Assembly (NCBI GenBank): GCA_945861785.1
Contig: CAMAWD010000062.1
Coordinates: forward strand, 1-39,116
Length of the DNA stretch: 39,116 bases
Direction: 5' to 3'
DNA from: Rhodoferax sp. OV413
GTDB lineage: Bacteria > Pseudomonadota > Gammaproteobacteria > Burkholderiales > Burkholderiaceae_C
In this document: one piece after another, positions 1-8,322 of the stretch
Numbering within the stretch: the stretch's first letter is position 1
How the letters are laid out: every line of letters starts with the position of its first letter
Made by a program: the position numbers and the translations under genes
The notes under the pieces: generated by a model
The model's database searches: none
Told to the model about the DNA's origin: nothing
The model's input: the letters and a program-made list of their open reading frames with translations, nothing else

Positions 1-1024
1 TGTACGCCGAGTAGCGGTCGCAGCTGATGATGCCGCGCTCCACGCCGGCCAATTCGGATTCGATCACTTGGGCCGAACGCGACGCGTTGAGCACATAGTG
101 CACCACCGCATTGGAGTGAAACACCCACAGATACCAACGGTGGCCCACCTTACCCGCCACATCGATGAACACCGCCCAGCGCGTCTCATCGGCGTGCCAG
201 TGCGAGGCGGCTCGCAGCTTTTGCACAAAGGCCTGCTCCAGGGGAGCGAATAGCGGCGCCAGCGTCTTCAGGCCCCCGGCCAGCGTGCCCGGCGCCATGT
301 TCAACCCGTGATCGGCCAAGTCCTGCAGCAGCCGATGGCTGGGGCGCCCGTAGAGAAACTTGTCCAGCAGCACGCTGGTCCATACCGACACACCGAATTT
401 GCCACGCTCGATCAACCGCGCGGGGGCAGGTGCCGTGACGATTCCCGGCAAACACCCGCAACTGCAGGTGGGCCGATACCGGCGGCGGCGGATCACGCGC
501 CGATAGGCCTTGACCTCAAGCTCCACCACCTCCGAGTCTTCGGTGCCGGGGAACTCGCTCAGGCCCAACCCGCATTGGGGGCATGTCGCGCTGGCGAGCT
601 CGATGTCCTGAACGTGTTCGGGCAAGTGCGGATGCATCTTGCGCCCATGCCCGGGCTTACCCCGCTGGTGCCCCCGTGAGCGTCCGGATGCCGACGCCTG
701 CGATTCGTTGGCGCCTTTGCTGCGTTCGCTCTTGCGTCCGAACACGCGCTGCTGCAAGTCCCGAATCTTCGCCTGCGCCACCTCCAACTCGCTGCGCAAG
801 GCCGCCTCGCGCAGTGCGGCTTGATCCAGCGCCCCACGGTGTTCGAGTTCGGCCCAGTGCAAACGCAATGTCGCGCGGTGGTGGGAGGACTTCCAGTAGG
901 CGGCCTGCATCACCAACTCGATGTGCGCCTGCTTGGTGAGCGTCACGTACACGCTGGCAAACGGCACCGGCTTGGCGACGATTGTGTCTACGTCGGCTTC
1001 AAGGATGCACGGCATCGCGCTCAT
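1..1024 (-). CDS. IS66-family transposase (TnpC), 3' end beyond window
   Basis: The minus-strand frame is open from ATG 1024 (second in-frame ATG at 1015) to the left edge, about 341 codons. Features run in IS66 order: an Ala/Leu/Glu-rich helical stretch (about residues 60-95) ending in the motif VFGRKSERSK; a basic linker; a zinc-binding part with CPQCG followed by CSCGC; then the start of the DDE core with ADETRWAVF, HRWYLWVF and SCDRYSAY. IS66 TnpC proteins are usually about 500 residues, so roughly a third is missing beyond the window. The N-terminus beginning MSAMPCILEADVD is an extension I do not recognise. No tnpA or tnpB is visible upstream, where a group II intron begins about 80 bp away. 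The reading is intact as far as seen. Confidence 0.85.
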   Translation of the reverse strand, partial: MSAMPCILEADVDTIVAKPVPFASVYVTLTKQAHIELVMQAAYWKSSHHRATLRLHWAELEHRGALDQAALREAALRSELEVAQAKIRDLQQRVFGRKSERSKGANESQASASGRSRGHQRGKPGHGRKMHPHLPEHVQDIELASATCPQCGLGLSEFPGTEDSEVVELEVKAYRRVIRRRRYRPTCSCGCLPGIVTAPAPARLIERGKFGVSVWTSVLLDKFLYGRPSHRLLQDLADHGLNMAPGTLAGGLKTLAPLFAPLEQAFVQKLRAASHWHADETRWAVFIDVAGKVGHRWYLWVFHSNAVVHYVLNASRSAQVIESELAGVERGIISCDRYSAY

Positions 1025-1132
1025 GGGGCGAACCGTAACGGAAAAAGTCTGTTGTGTCCAGAGATTTCTGCACTACGGCAGATACGGGTTCACCGAATGC
1101 TTAGTGCGCCAGCGTAAGCCGGCAAATCGTAG

Positions 1133-2938
1133 TTGATGAAAGTTCAATACTGGGAAGAAATGGCGAATCACTCAGACCCCGAGTCATGCGTTGCACATCG
1201 TGAGGTGTGGAGCGAAGCGTTGACAGGGGAAACCGGCAGGCCAGCCATTGAGCCGCGAAATCAGGAAATCGGGATGTCGACGGAGTTAAGCATCTCGGAA
1301 GACAATACGGGGCATGGCGTTATGCGCCAGTCATGCCCTGATCCCGCGCGGTCGGAGACCCTGAGCATGCCGGGAAGCGATTTGCACGGAAGCTGGGAGA
1401 TCTCATCTGTGCCCGAGCCGCAAGGCACGGGCGGGACAGGCAAGGCCCAAAGCCATAACCCTGTCGTCCACGCAGATGAGAAGTCGGATACGCCCATAGT
1501 ACCGATGAAGCCGTCGAACAAGGGGGATGACCCTGCGGAGATGGTGGAGGGAAGGGGCGTAGCCAAGGGAAACGCTGACAAGAACCCCGCGCCCCGGACT
1601 CAGTGCCGGACCAGTTGCGCGTCGATGGGACTTGAAGGCGTACGCGTAGTTGCCCGTCAGGACAAGACGGTGCGTTTCACGGCATTGCTGCACCATATAA
1701 CGCCGCAGCTACTGGTGGAGAGCTTTTATGCGCTTCGCCATGACGCGGCGGCGGGAGTGGACGGCGTGACGTGGCGAGACTACGAGCAAGGACTCTACGA
1801 GCGGGTACACGGTTTGCACCGGGAAATTCATACTGGTGCCTACCGAGCCAAACCGTCGCGGCGGGTACTCATACCCAAAGCCGACGGCAGACAGCGCCCG
1901 CTTGGAATCGCCTCTCTGGAGGACAAGGTCGTGCAGCAAGCGGTGGTAACCGTGCTGAACATGATCTATGAAGAGGACTTTCTCGGGTTCTCGTATGGGT
2001 TCCGGCATGGGCGCAGCCAGCACGATGCACTGGATGCGCTGACCGTCGGGATCAAGAGCCAAAACGTGAACTGGATTATTGACGCGGACATATCGTCATT
2101 CTTCGATGAAATCGATCATGACTGGATGCTGAAGTTTCTGGAACACCGCATTGCGGATCGGCGAATGCTTGGTCTGATACGCAAATGGCTCAAAGCGGGG
2201 GTGATTGAGGACGGGTGCAGGGTAGCGGCGCTCAAGGGCACGCCCCAAGGCGCGGTGATATCGCCGTTACTGGCGAACATCTACCTGCACTATGCCCTTG
2301 ATCTATGGGCGCGGCAATGGCGTCGCAAATTTGCACGGGGAAATGTGATTGTCGTGCGCTACGCCGACGACAGTGTGTTCGGATTCAAGATTGAAGAAAC
2401 AGCCAGACGATTCCTGACAGCAATGCAGGAACGACTGGCCAAATTCGGGCTGACCCTGAATGCGAAGAAGACGCGGCTGATCGAGTTTGGTCGATTTGCT
2501 GCAACCAATCGCAAACGTCGGGGCCAAAGCAAGCCTGAAACGTTCGACTTCCTTGGGTTCACGCACTGCTGTGGCACCGACAGGCAAGGCCGATTCAAGG
2601 TCGTCCGCCTGACGGTCAAGAAGCGAATGCGAGCGACTCTCGCAGCGATCCGCGCCGAACTGATGCGACGACGGCATGAATCCGTCGCCATTGTGGGTAA
2701 GTGGTTGAATCGCGTGGTCCAGGGGTACTTCAACTACCACGCTGTACCGGGAAATCTGTATCGGCTGGCCGGTATGCGCAGTGAGATATGTCGCGCTTGG
2801 CGACATGCACTGATGCGTCGCAGTCAGCGGCATAGACTACCCTGGGACAGGTTCAATCGCATTGCCAAGCGTTTCATTCCACCCGCCCGCAACGCGCATC
2901 CATATCCTGAGGAGCGGTTCTATGCGTCACATACCTGA
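1133..2938 (+). CDS. ltrA: Group II intron reverse transcriptase/maturase
   Basis: This protein copies the spliced intron RNA at a new DNA site and helps the intron fold and splice. The frame is open from 1133 (601 codons). The recognisable protein starts near 1624 (MGLEGVRVVARQDK), so the true start may be 1624 or an upstream ATG such as 1268; the first part overlaps intron RNA. RT blocks visible are AGVDGVTW, RRVLIPKADGRQRPLG, the VQQAVV block, GFRHGRSQHDAL, DADISSFFDEIDH, GTPQGAVISPLLANIYLHY and the catalytic YADD in VRYADDSVFGF. A maturase (domain X/GIIM) follows with FDFLGF and VQGYFNYHAVPGN. The C-terminus stops about 25 residues after the maturase part (HPYPEERF) and has no HNH endonuclease, so target-primed insertion would rely on nicks or replication forks. 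No frameshift is seen. Confidence 0.9.
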   Translation: MMKVQYWEEMANHSDPESCVAHREVWSEALTGETGRPAIEPRNQEIGMSTELSISEDNTGHGVMRQSCPDPARSETLSMPGSDLHGSWEISSVPEPQGTGGTGKAQSHNPVVHADEKSDTPIVPMKPSNKGDDPAEMVEGRGVAKGNADKNPAPRTQCRTSCASMGLEGVRVVARQDKTVRFTALLHHITPQLLVESFYALRHDAAAGVDGVTWRDYEQGLYERVHGLHREIHTGAYRAKPSRRVLIPKADGRQRPLGIASLEDKVVQQAVVTVLNMIYEEDFLGFSYGFRHGRSQHDALDALTVGIKSQNVNWIIDADISSFFDEIDHDWMLKFLEHRIADRRMLGLIRKWLKAGVIEDGCRVAALKGTPQGAVISPLLANIYLHYALDLWARQWRRKFARGNVIVVRYADDSVFGFKIEETARRFLTAMQERLAKFGLTLNAKKTRLIEFGRFAATNRKRRGQSKPETFDFLGFTHCCGTDRQGRFKVVRLTVKKRMRATLAAIRAELMRRRHESVAIVGKWLNRVVQGYFNYHAVPGNLYRLAGMRSEICRAWRHALMRRSQRHRLPWDRFNRIAKRFIPPARNAHPYPEERFYASHT

Positions 2939-2942
2939 GGCA

Positions 2943-2977
2943 GGCGCCGTATGCGGTAATTCTGCACGTACGGATCT
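2943..2977 (+). other. Group II intron domain V hairpin
   Basis: Lower stem GCCGTA pairs with TACGGA, a CG bulge follows on the 3' side, and the upper stem TGCGG/CTGCA is closed by a TAAT-type loop. This is the two-helix, bulged layout of domain V, the catalytic heart of the ribozyme. The 5' side reads CGC-CG where many introns have AGC-CG; a CGC triad is known from the IIC class. Domain VI follows directly. Confidence 0.65.
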
Positions 2978-3044
2978 GTGCGGGGGGCGGCGGGTAACCC
3001 CCGTCCCTACCGCAACCCCGTGTAATATTTCGTGTAATTGAGCG

Positions 3045-3065
3045 AGAGTTGCAAAATGCAACTCT
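3045..3065. repeat. Short perfect hairpin downstream of the Ala/Lys-rich gene
   Basis: AGAGTTGC and GCAACTCT are perfect 8-bp arms separated by AAAAT. The hairpin lies about 55 bp beyond the stop of the minus-strand gene at 3122-3367, so it could end that transcript, but no T-tract follows on the minus strand. A protein-binding palindrome is equally possible. Confidence 0.4.
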
Positions 3066-3121
3066 TGGGTGCTTGGCGCCCGGTCTGACAGGCCGCGAAC
3101 TGCCTCTCGGCCGTGCCGAGA

Positions 3122-3367
3122 TTACTTCGAAGCCTTGCTGGCAGGCTTGTCGGCCTTCTTCTCAGCCTTCGTGTCGGCCTTCTTCTCTTCCTTCTTCTCA
3201 GCCTTGTCGGCCTTCTTCTCTTCCTTCTTCTCAGCCTTCTTCTCAGCCTTGGCAGGTGAAGCGGCAGCGGCAGGAGCAGCAGCCTTTTCCTCCTTCTTAG
3301 CCGGAGCCTGGGCTAAAGCGCCAGCAGCGAACAGGGTGGCGATCAGAGCGGCGAGGAGCTTGTTCAT
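3122..3367 (-). CDS. Small Ala/Lys/Glu-rich exported protein
   Basis: The product is 81 residues. Residues 1-20 form a clear signal peptide (MNKLLAALIATLFAAGALAQ) with an ALA-Q cleavage site. The mature part is almost entirely Lys, Glu, Ala and Asp, built from variants of the unit AEKKEEKKADK. It should be disordered or helical and highly charged in the periplasm. Similar low-complexity small proteins are common in Burkholderiales without an assigned function. A ribosome-binding site AGGA lies about 10 nt before the ATG, and a TATAAT box lies about 60 bp upstream. It stands alone between two mobile elements and has no operon partner. The repeat makes the length prone to slippage. No function is claimed. 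Confidence 0.75.
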   Translation of the reverse strand: MNKLLAALIATLFAAGALAQAPAKKEEKAAAPAAAASPAKAEKKAEKKEEKKADKAEKKEEKKADTKAEKKADKPASKASK

Positions 3368-3426
3368 GGTGGTATTCCTAATAAAGTGTTAAATATGCCA
3401 GTCATCGCTGACCAGCGAACGCCAAA

Positions 3427-3432
3427 ATTATA
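3427..3432 (-). promoter_or_regulatory. TATAAT -10 box for the Ala/Lys-rich gene
   Basis: The minus strand reads TATAAT here, about 60 nt before the ATG at 3367. No convincing -35 hexamer is seen 16-18 nt upstream, so the promoter is weak or activator-dependent. Confidence 0.35.
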
Positions 3433-3492
3433 TCCCACAGCGTTTTGGGGAGTACGTCGGCTTGCAGACTTGGTGTCATAAACCGAAATCAT

Positions 3493-4706
3493 CCATTAGA
3501 GATTGTCATGTCGGTTTGAGGGAGACAGGCTCACCCGCGTGGGCCCACAAGCCCTCGAACCAATGTCGGCGTTGCCGCGCCACCGCCAAGCGCAGCGTTG
3601 GTATGTCAGGTTTTACCTTGGGGTTCTCCCAGAACGCGCCAACGGCCAGTACCTTGTGATGCAGTGTGGCAAGTGTGTGGTGGACCCTCTGGCGCATCAC
3701 TGTGTGGCGAAAGACACTCATCAAGTTGTAGGCCAGCATGCTCACGCCCAGCGCGGCCTCGGTACAAGTTCCACACTGCTATGGCGGGCAAGCTCATATC
3801 GGTCAGCATCGCCCCATAGCGCCAGCCCTGTAGGTCTGGGTCGTCGGCAAACAGCGACAGCGTCTTGCCCGGCACGCCACCGGCTTTGCGCTGTATGTGC
3901 TGGCGTATCACCACCAGGCGCTGTGGCGCCTCCCAGCCATGGGGCTGGTAGCGCAGTTCGGAGATTTGCAGGCCTGGGGCCACGTCCTGCCATTGGCATA
4001 GATCCACCATGGCTTGCTGCAAGGTTTGCGTCAAACGCGCGCTGATGATGTGGTTGATCTTGCACCCTTTGAGAAAGGCCACGATGGCCTTGTCGTAAAA
4101 CCCGCTGTCGGCGCGAAACAGGCCCACTGTCGTTGCACCCAAATTCGCCAGCGTTGCCTCTAGAAAGGCCAGCGCATGCGGTTTTTTGGGTTGTAGCCTT
4201 TGGCGCCGCCCTCAATCTGCGAGCCCCAGCGGGTCAGCACGCTGGAGTCCACATCCAGTGTGACGGGACCCAGGCCCAACTTGCTAAACAACCACGGGTA
4301 GCTGCTCATTTGTACGCGCGTGGCGCTGGCTTGATCAAAACGCTGGAACAAGCGCACGATGGATTTGTGCCCAGCCGCTTTGCTCCAGCCACACAAGCGT
4401 ATCAGCGTGCAATCCAGGCGCGTGATGTCGGCATGCACAAAGCGAGCGGCCCCACACCGGATGCTCACGATCATTTGCTCGATGAGTTGCTCGGGTGCAT
4501 ACCCCCGGTTGGAGCCGGGCTGTGGCAAATCCCAGCTTTGCTGGGCGGCTTTGAAGCCCAGGCCATCGAGCATGCGCTTCAAAAGCGCCAAGCCGCCCCA
4601 AGCCGACACCTATCGGCTGGTGAACTTCACATCAAACGTATCTTGGATCGCCATACCATTGCCTCTGCAGCGCTCAGCCATTGATTTCATTGGGGATTTC
4701 TAATGG
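3493..4706 (-). mobile_element. Decayed IS1380-family insertion sequence
   Basis: The element is bounded by inverted ends: CCATTAGAGATTG at 3493 and, on the minus strand, CCATTAGAAATC starting at 4706. It contains one broken IS1380-type transposase. At about 1.2 kb it is shorter than typical IS1380 members (about 1.6-1.7 kb), in line with the internal deletion. No clear target duplication is seen. The right end abuts, with a TAT spacer, the same CCATTAGAAATC sequence in opposite orientation that begins the left inverted repeat of the glycan island. Confidence 0.65.
3506..4654 (-). pseudogene. IS1380-family transposase, broken by stop, frameshift and deletion
   Basis: The frame starts at ATG 4654 (MAIQDTFDVKFTSR) and meets a TAG at codon 15, directly before VSAWGGLALLKRMLDG. 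A first DDE aspartate lies in LDVDSSVLTRWG. After GYNPK the frame shifts by one base at A-AAA-AAC and continues PHALAFLEATLANLG and LFRADSGFYDKA (second aspartate). At NLYRGRA it then jumps into another frame, EAALGVSMLAYNLM, reading to the stop at 3506. IS1380 proteins normally have the catalytic glutamate just after YRGRA, so the jump marks a deletion that removed it. Three independent lesions make this copy inactive. It could be moved only by a transposase supplied from elsewhere. Confidence 0.8.
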
Positions 4707-4721
4707 TATCCATTAGAAATC
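4695..4721. repeat. Perfect 12-bp palindrome at the IS1380/island junction
   Basis: GATTTCTAATGG (4695-4706) and CCATTAGAAATC (4710-4721) are perfect inverted arms around TAT. The left arm is the end of the IS1380 element and the right arm begins the 71-bp repeat of the glycan island. Two transposon ends therefore appear to face each other head to head. Confidence 0.75.
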
Positions 4722-4775
4722 ATTGGCAAACTTGGCTGGGTCGCGCGTGTAGATTCGGCCAACGGACAATCTCGG
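4705..4775 (+). repeat. Left 71-bp inverted repeat of the glycan island
   Basis: By eye this matches the reverse complement of 18093-18163 at 67 of 71 positions, with no gaps. It starts GGTATCCATTAGAAATC and ends GGACAATCTCGG. Similarity stops abruptly at 4776. Its outer end carries the same 12-bp terminal sequence as the neighbouring IS1380 element, so it is probably an IS end. The two arms face each other across 13.3 kb of glycan genes. Confidence 0.8.
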
Positions 4776-4887
4776 ATAAAAAAATAAGCAAAAATGCTAG
4801 CAAAGCTCTTGGTGATTTCGATTGAAAAGATGGAATTTTGCTACAAAATTACATGCCAAATGACAACCTTTAGCTCGTCAAAAAACC

Positions 4888-5422
4888 CCTACCGCGGCGG
4901 TGGTGTGCTTTTCGAATGCGGCCCGTCGATCGACCGGGCTGGACGTGAGAGGCGAGTTCATGGCCAGAGCGGCCCCTGCCGACACACCCGCGTCGACGCA
5001 GTCGGGCGTATGGACACGCTGGAATGCGAGGTGGTGCTGGCCAAGCTTGAGCGCTTGGGCTTGGGGACCGAACGCGGGCTTGCGCTGGGTGATAGCTATG
5101 GCCGGCTGATTCGCGAGAGCGAGGCGCCCGTACAACTACTCGCTATGCGGCCGGACCAAGACTGCGTCTGGGCTCAGTACACAGTGATAGTCGACGGTCG
5201 GCCTTTGGTGCAGTCCACGATAAGGACAGCCGCTATCCCGACCGCCATCCGATACGCAAATCCGCTGCACCACCGGCTGGCTTGTGCCGCGTATTGCTGC
5301 TATGACTGCCCGCCGCATGGTATCCGCGCCGGCAGCCGGTGCTGGGCCTTCCGATGAGTGCCGACCTTGCCGCGTCCACCGAGGACCGGATGGTAGCAAC
5401 ACTGCTAGGCGCGCGGCGGTGA
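4888..5422 (+). pseudogene. Relic of a WbpE-like sugar aminotransferase (C-terminal half)
   Basis: The translation RRVHGQSGPCRHTRV, GRMDTLECEVVLAKL, AIPTAIRYANPLHH and, after a one-base frame change near 5335, VLGLPMSADLA follows the C-terminal half of the intact aminotransferase at 10076-11185 (RVHGQSARYRHTRV, GRMDTLQCAVVLAKL, GIPTAIHYPVPLNR, VLSLPMSADLS). The N-terminal half with the PLP lysine is absent. The break lies near 4888, after an A/T-rich stretch next to the left inverted repeat. Its old stop TGA (5420-5422) overlaps the GTG start of the methyltransferase gene, so the two were once neighbours in an operon. It is a diverged paralogue, not a recent copy. Confidence 0.75.
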
Positions 5423-6231
5423 ACTACCGCGACTGCGTAGTCTGCGGCCTGGAGAACCCCGCGCCTCTGTTCCGCAAGGACGGATATCAGATGGTTCGCT
5501 GCGACGGTTGCGGCCTGGTCTACGTCGGCGAGGATACGTCGCAAATTGATTTCGATGCCCTCTATGATCGGGGCTATTACACCGGCGGCAGTGACTCGGT
5601 GTTCGCCGACTACCTGGGCGAAGAAGCCGTACGCCGTCGTCATGCGCGGCGCAAACTGGCCTTGCTGCGACATATGCCGCCGCGTGTCGCGCGTCAGGGC
5701 CGGCTGCTCGACATAGGCTGTGCTGCCGGGTTCTTTCTGGCAGAGGCGCGGGCGCACTACGAGGTGCAAGGCGTCGAATTGTCAGCCTGGAGCTCGGCCT
5801 ACGCGCGCGACCATCTGGGGCTGCCGGTATTCACCGGCACTCTTGGGCAGGCCAGCTTGCCGGCCGACCGTTTTGACGTTGTCACGTTGTGGGACGTGAT
5901 CGAGCATGTGCCCGACCCGGTACCACTGCTGGCCGAAGCCGCTAGGGTGCTGCGACCGAGCGGCCGGTTGGTGCTGAGCACAGGTGACTTCGGCAGTGCA
6001 TATGCGCAGGCCCAGGGCGCTGGCTGGCACCTGATGACGCCGCCTTGGCATCTGACTATGTTCAGCCGGGCCACGCTCGCGCGAGCCGCGTATTTGGCCG
6101 GACTGCGGGTCGTAGGCTGGCGCAGTGAAGGCGTGGCCGGTGACGGATGGCGTTGGCGTAACCGTGCCTCGCTGTTGTTGTCGCGTTGGCTCGGCCTGGG
6201 CGACATCGTTCGGCTTACCCTGACCAAATGA
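5419..6231 (+). CDS. SAM-dependent methyltransferase with N-terminal zinc ribbon
   Basis: The GTG at 5419 was chosen over the upstream open frame because it overlaps the stop of the relic aminotransferase (GTGA) and begins directly at the zinc-binding part. The product is 270 residues. Residues 6-36 contain CVVCG and, later, CDGCGLVYV, a two-CxxC ribbon common in sugar and cofactor methyltransferases. The SAM-binding motif is LLDIGCAAGFFLAEA, followed by VQGVELS, FDVVTLWDVIEHV and RPSGRLVLST. It probably methylates a nucleotide sugar or lipid-linked glycan in the cytosol; the substrate cannot be read from the sequence. It is the first intact gene inside the left inverted repeat, separated from the main operon by an opposite-strand ligase gene. 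Confidence 0.8.
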   Translation: MNYRDCVVCGLENPAPLFRKDGYQMVRCDGCGLVYVGEDTSQIDFDALYDRGYYTGGSDSVFADYLGEEAVRRRHARRKLALLRHMPPRVARQGRLLDIGCAAGFFLAEARAHYEVQGVELSAWSSAYARDHLGLPVFTGTLGQASLPADRFDVVTLWDVIEHVPDPVPLLAEAARVLRPSGRLVLSTGDFGSAYAQAQGAGWHLMTPPWHLTMFSRATLARAAYLAGLRVVGWRSEGVAGDGWRWRNRASLLLSRWLGLGDIVRLTLTK

Positions 6232-6593
6232 ATCTGAGCGTGGCCGGTAGCCTGGTGCCGTCGCCCCTGGCCACCGGAGCAGATCGGGACAGCCGTGCCG
6301 GCCAGCGCTGAAATTTACAGCGCCGCGCTGATGATTACCTACATCACCGCCCACCTTGGGCATCGCAGCAAGACGTGTTTGTAATCACGGTACGTCATGA
6401 TGTATCGGTCACGCAAGCAGGGCAGCGACTGTGCCCGTTAACACTGGCGAACTATGAGCTTTACGCCAGCCACGGTTACAATTCGGCACTGACAGGGTAT
6501 GAAGACCTCGGTCGGGAATTCGACACACGCTGGCCAAGGAAATTGTTGGAAGGCATCACCAAAGTTGGCATCCTGAGGGCTTGCAGCCGCCGT
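6232..6593 (+). other. Non-coding or decayed stretch after the methyltransferase
   Basis: Two short frames can be read: one from 6297 (PASAEIYSAALMITYIT) and one from 6375 containing ELYASHGYNSALTGYEDL. Both look protein-like but are broken, and I do not recognise either. They are probably remnants of one or two glycan genes whose loss left the ligase gene tail-to-tail with the methyltransferase. No RNA gene or terminator was seen. Confidence 0.35.
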
Positions 6594-8141
6594 TTACTTT
6601 CCGTTTCGGCTGGTCCAACGCTCGTAACGCTCTGGGAAAGCCGCCTTAAAGCGTGCCAGATAAAACTGCGCAGCGTCGTCTCGGCCTTGCATCCTTAGGC
6701 TGTCGAGAAGCTGTTCGATCACCATTGGCTCGGGCGAAAAATGCAACATCGCTTCGGCTAACGCCTGGCTGGCCGAAGCGTTGGCTGGGCTGAGCTCCGT
6801 GGTGTTGAGCTCAGCAAAATCGACCAGGGAACGAAATAGCCAGGAGTTCCGCAGCTTGACAAGGGTATCGTCGCGGTATGGCGCTGACCGCTCTGCGACG
6901 GGCAGATAAATTTGGCGGATACGCTGGTAGTCCCAGGCAGCATACAAAACGGCAAGCATGAGGCTGGTCGCAATTACCAGCCGCCAGAGCCCGGGCACGT
7001 CGGTGGAGGGCCTGGCCGACCGGCCCGACCGTGCCGCCGGCACCGAGACCGGTCTGGTCAGCCACAGCAAGGCGAGGGCCAAACCAGCAGTCAGCTGAAA
7101 TGGTCCGTACCAAAGTGGGTACTCCAACAGACTGTGAAAGCCCAGTAGCGCCAGGACTGCCCAGGCCAATTGCCGGGCGAGGTTGGGCTCACGCCAGGGT
7201 TTGGCCAGCCACAGGGCCCACAGGCCGCCGCCACACAACAGGGTAGCCACCGGCAGGCCCAACTCCACCGCCAAGTGCAGCGGAAGATTGTGTGCGTTGG
7301 ACGCGATGTAGCAGAAGCGCGGACCCGGGTAGAGGGTGATGAAATGGGCGTATGACAGTTCGCCCCAACCCCAACCAGTCCAGGGTTTTTCTGCGATCAA
7401 ATACAACACGTTGTTCCACAGTTTTAGTCGGCTGCCGCAACTGGAGCCTTGCTCCTGCATGCGCGCCAAAATTCCAGCACCGCCAACGCCCAAGCCAGCC
7501 AGCCAGGGCAGCAGTAAAGCTGCGCTGGCATAGCCGACACCGGCAGCCAGCATCACCCGCCGGGCCAGGGGGTGCCGCCACTGCTTCCACAACAACAGCA
7601 GCAACAAGGCCAATAGCAGCAACTCCAGAAGACCGGTGCGAGACGACGAGGCAGCATTGCCAATCCCCAGCAGGCCAGCCGCGAGCAGGCAGCTGACTAC
7701 ATGCCAAAACGGGGGCCGACCGAGTGACCGGCTGATTGGCCCGTTGGGGGGCTCGCGCTGCACCCAATACAGCAGCGCCGCCAAACCGATGGTGGTCAGC
7801 GTTGCAAAGTGGTTGGATTGGCGCAGGTTGGCAAAAGCTTTGCCTACGTCAGTGCTGTTGACCCAGGGCGCTAAGGCCTCGCTGGCTCCGAAATATTGCA
7901 GCAGGGCCAAAAGACAGCTTAGAAGTGCCGCCAGCAGCCAGGCCGAAGCTGCCACCCTGGCCAGGTTATCGCTACCCACTTGCCAAAGCGGCATTGGCAG
8001 CAGCAGGGCCAGGCAGCTCAGGCTCATCAGGCTTTGGACCACCCGAGCGTCTGGGTCAGGTGCAAAAGGATTTAGCCACGGCAACAGCAGGAGAAAGACG
8101 CCGCTCGTTCGGGTAAGGGTGTCGCGCCTTGAGGGCAGCAT
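6594..8141 (-). CDS. PglL / O-antigen-ligase family membrane protein
   Basis: The product is 515 residues with about 11-13 hydrophobic segments, encoded opposite to the rest of the island. An N-terminal part resembles the PglL_A region (ANLRQSNHFATL at about residue 105). The Wzy_C part has ASSSRTGLLELLLL, then a periplasmic loop with WGWGELSYAHF and SNAHNLPLHLAVELGLP, and finally LLEYPLWYGPF. Histidines in the NAHN motif and the large periplasmic loop are typical of enzymes that move a lipid-linked glycan onto lipid A or onto a protein (PglL-type O-oligosaccharyltransferase). The tail after about residue 390 is soluble and TPR-like (SANASASQALAEAMLHF). A Wzy polymerase is the main alternative. 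Its place in a locus with a PglC-type initiator favours protein O-glycosylation or exopolysaccharide transfer. Confidence 0.8.
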   Translation of the reverse strand: MLPSRRDTLTRTSGVFLLLLPWLNPFAPDPDARVVQSLMSLSCLALLLPMPLWQVGSDNLARVAASAWLLAALLSCLLALLQYFGASEALAPWVNSTDVGKAFANLRQSNHFATLTTIGLAALLYWVQREPPNGPISRSLGRPPFWHVVSCLLAAGLLGIGNAASSSRTGLLELLLLALLLLLLWKQWRHPLARRVMLAAGVGYASAALLLPWLAGLGVGGAGILARMQEQGSSCGSRLKLWNNVLYLIAEKPWTGWGWGELSYAHFITLYPGPRFCYIASNAHNLPLHLAVELGLPVATLLCGGGLWALWLAKPWREPNLARQLAWAVLALLGFHSLLEYPLWYGPFQLTAGLALALLWLTRPVSVPAARSGRSARPSTDVPGLWRLVIATSLMLAVLYAAWDYQRIRQIYLPVAERSAPYRDDTLVKLRNSWLFRSLVDFAELNTTELSPANASASQALAEAMLHFSPEPMVIEQLLDSLRMQGRDDAAQFYLARFKAAFPERYERWTSRNGK

Positions 8142-8322
8142 GAGGCAGTCGCTTATTATGGGTCGCTGCGGGCAGTTTTGCGTCCGATAGAAAAAAGCAC
8201 CGTCAAGTTACCATTACGGTCGGTCAGAGCCTAGCTGATGGGCAGGCCAGACTAGCGTCCCAGACCAGGGACAGATATGATACCAGTCTCAAAATTAAAC
8301 GGCATAGTGCCACCCTTCATCT

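Larger units (their letters stand above)
1104..3010 (+). mobile_element. Group II intron (retroelement)
   Basis: A reverse transcriptase/maturase gene is followed at once by a domain V-like hairpin (2943-2977) and a domain VI-like G/C-rich hairpin ending near CCCTAC (3005-3010). The left boundary is set at GTGCGCC (1104), which fits the GTGYG start of group II introns; both boundaries are estimates of about 10 bp. The element lies just upstream of the IS66 transposase, in the opposite orientation. Domains I to III would occupy the stretch before the catalytic part of the maturase, whose open frame extends through them. Confidence 0.75.

Noticed and set aside
4794-5357. 187-residue open frame taken as an intact gene
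   Set aside because: Only its second half matches an aminotransferase, which continues in another frame to 5422; the first 30 residues are non-coding-like A/T-rich sequence.
5284-5418. Upstream start for the methyltransferase
   Set aside because: This part is the aminotransferase relic read in a different frame; the zinc ribbon begins right after GTG 5419.
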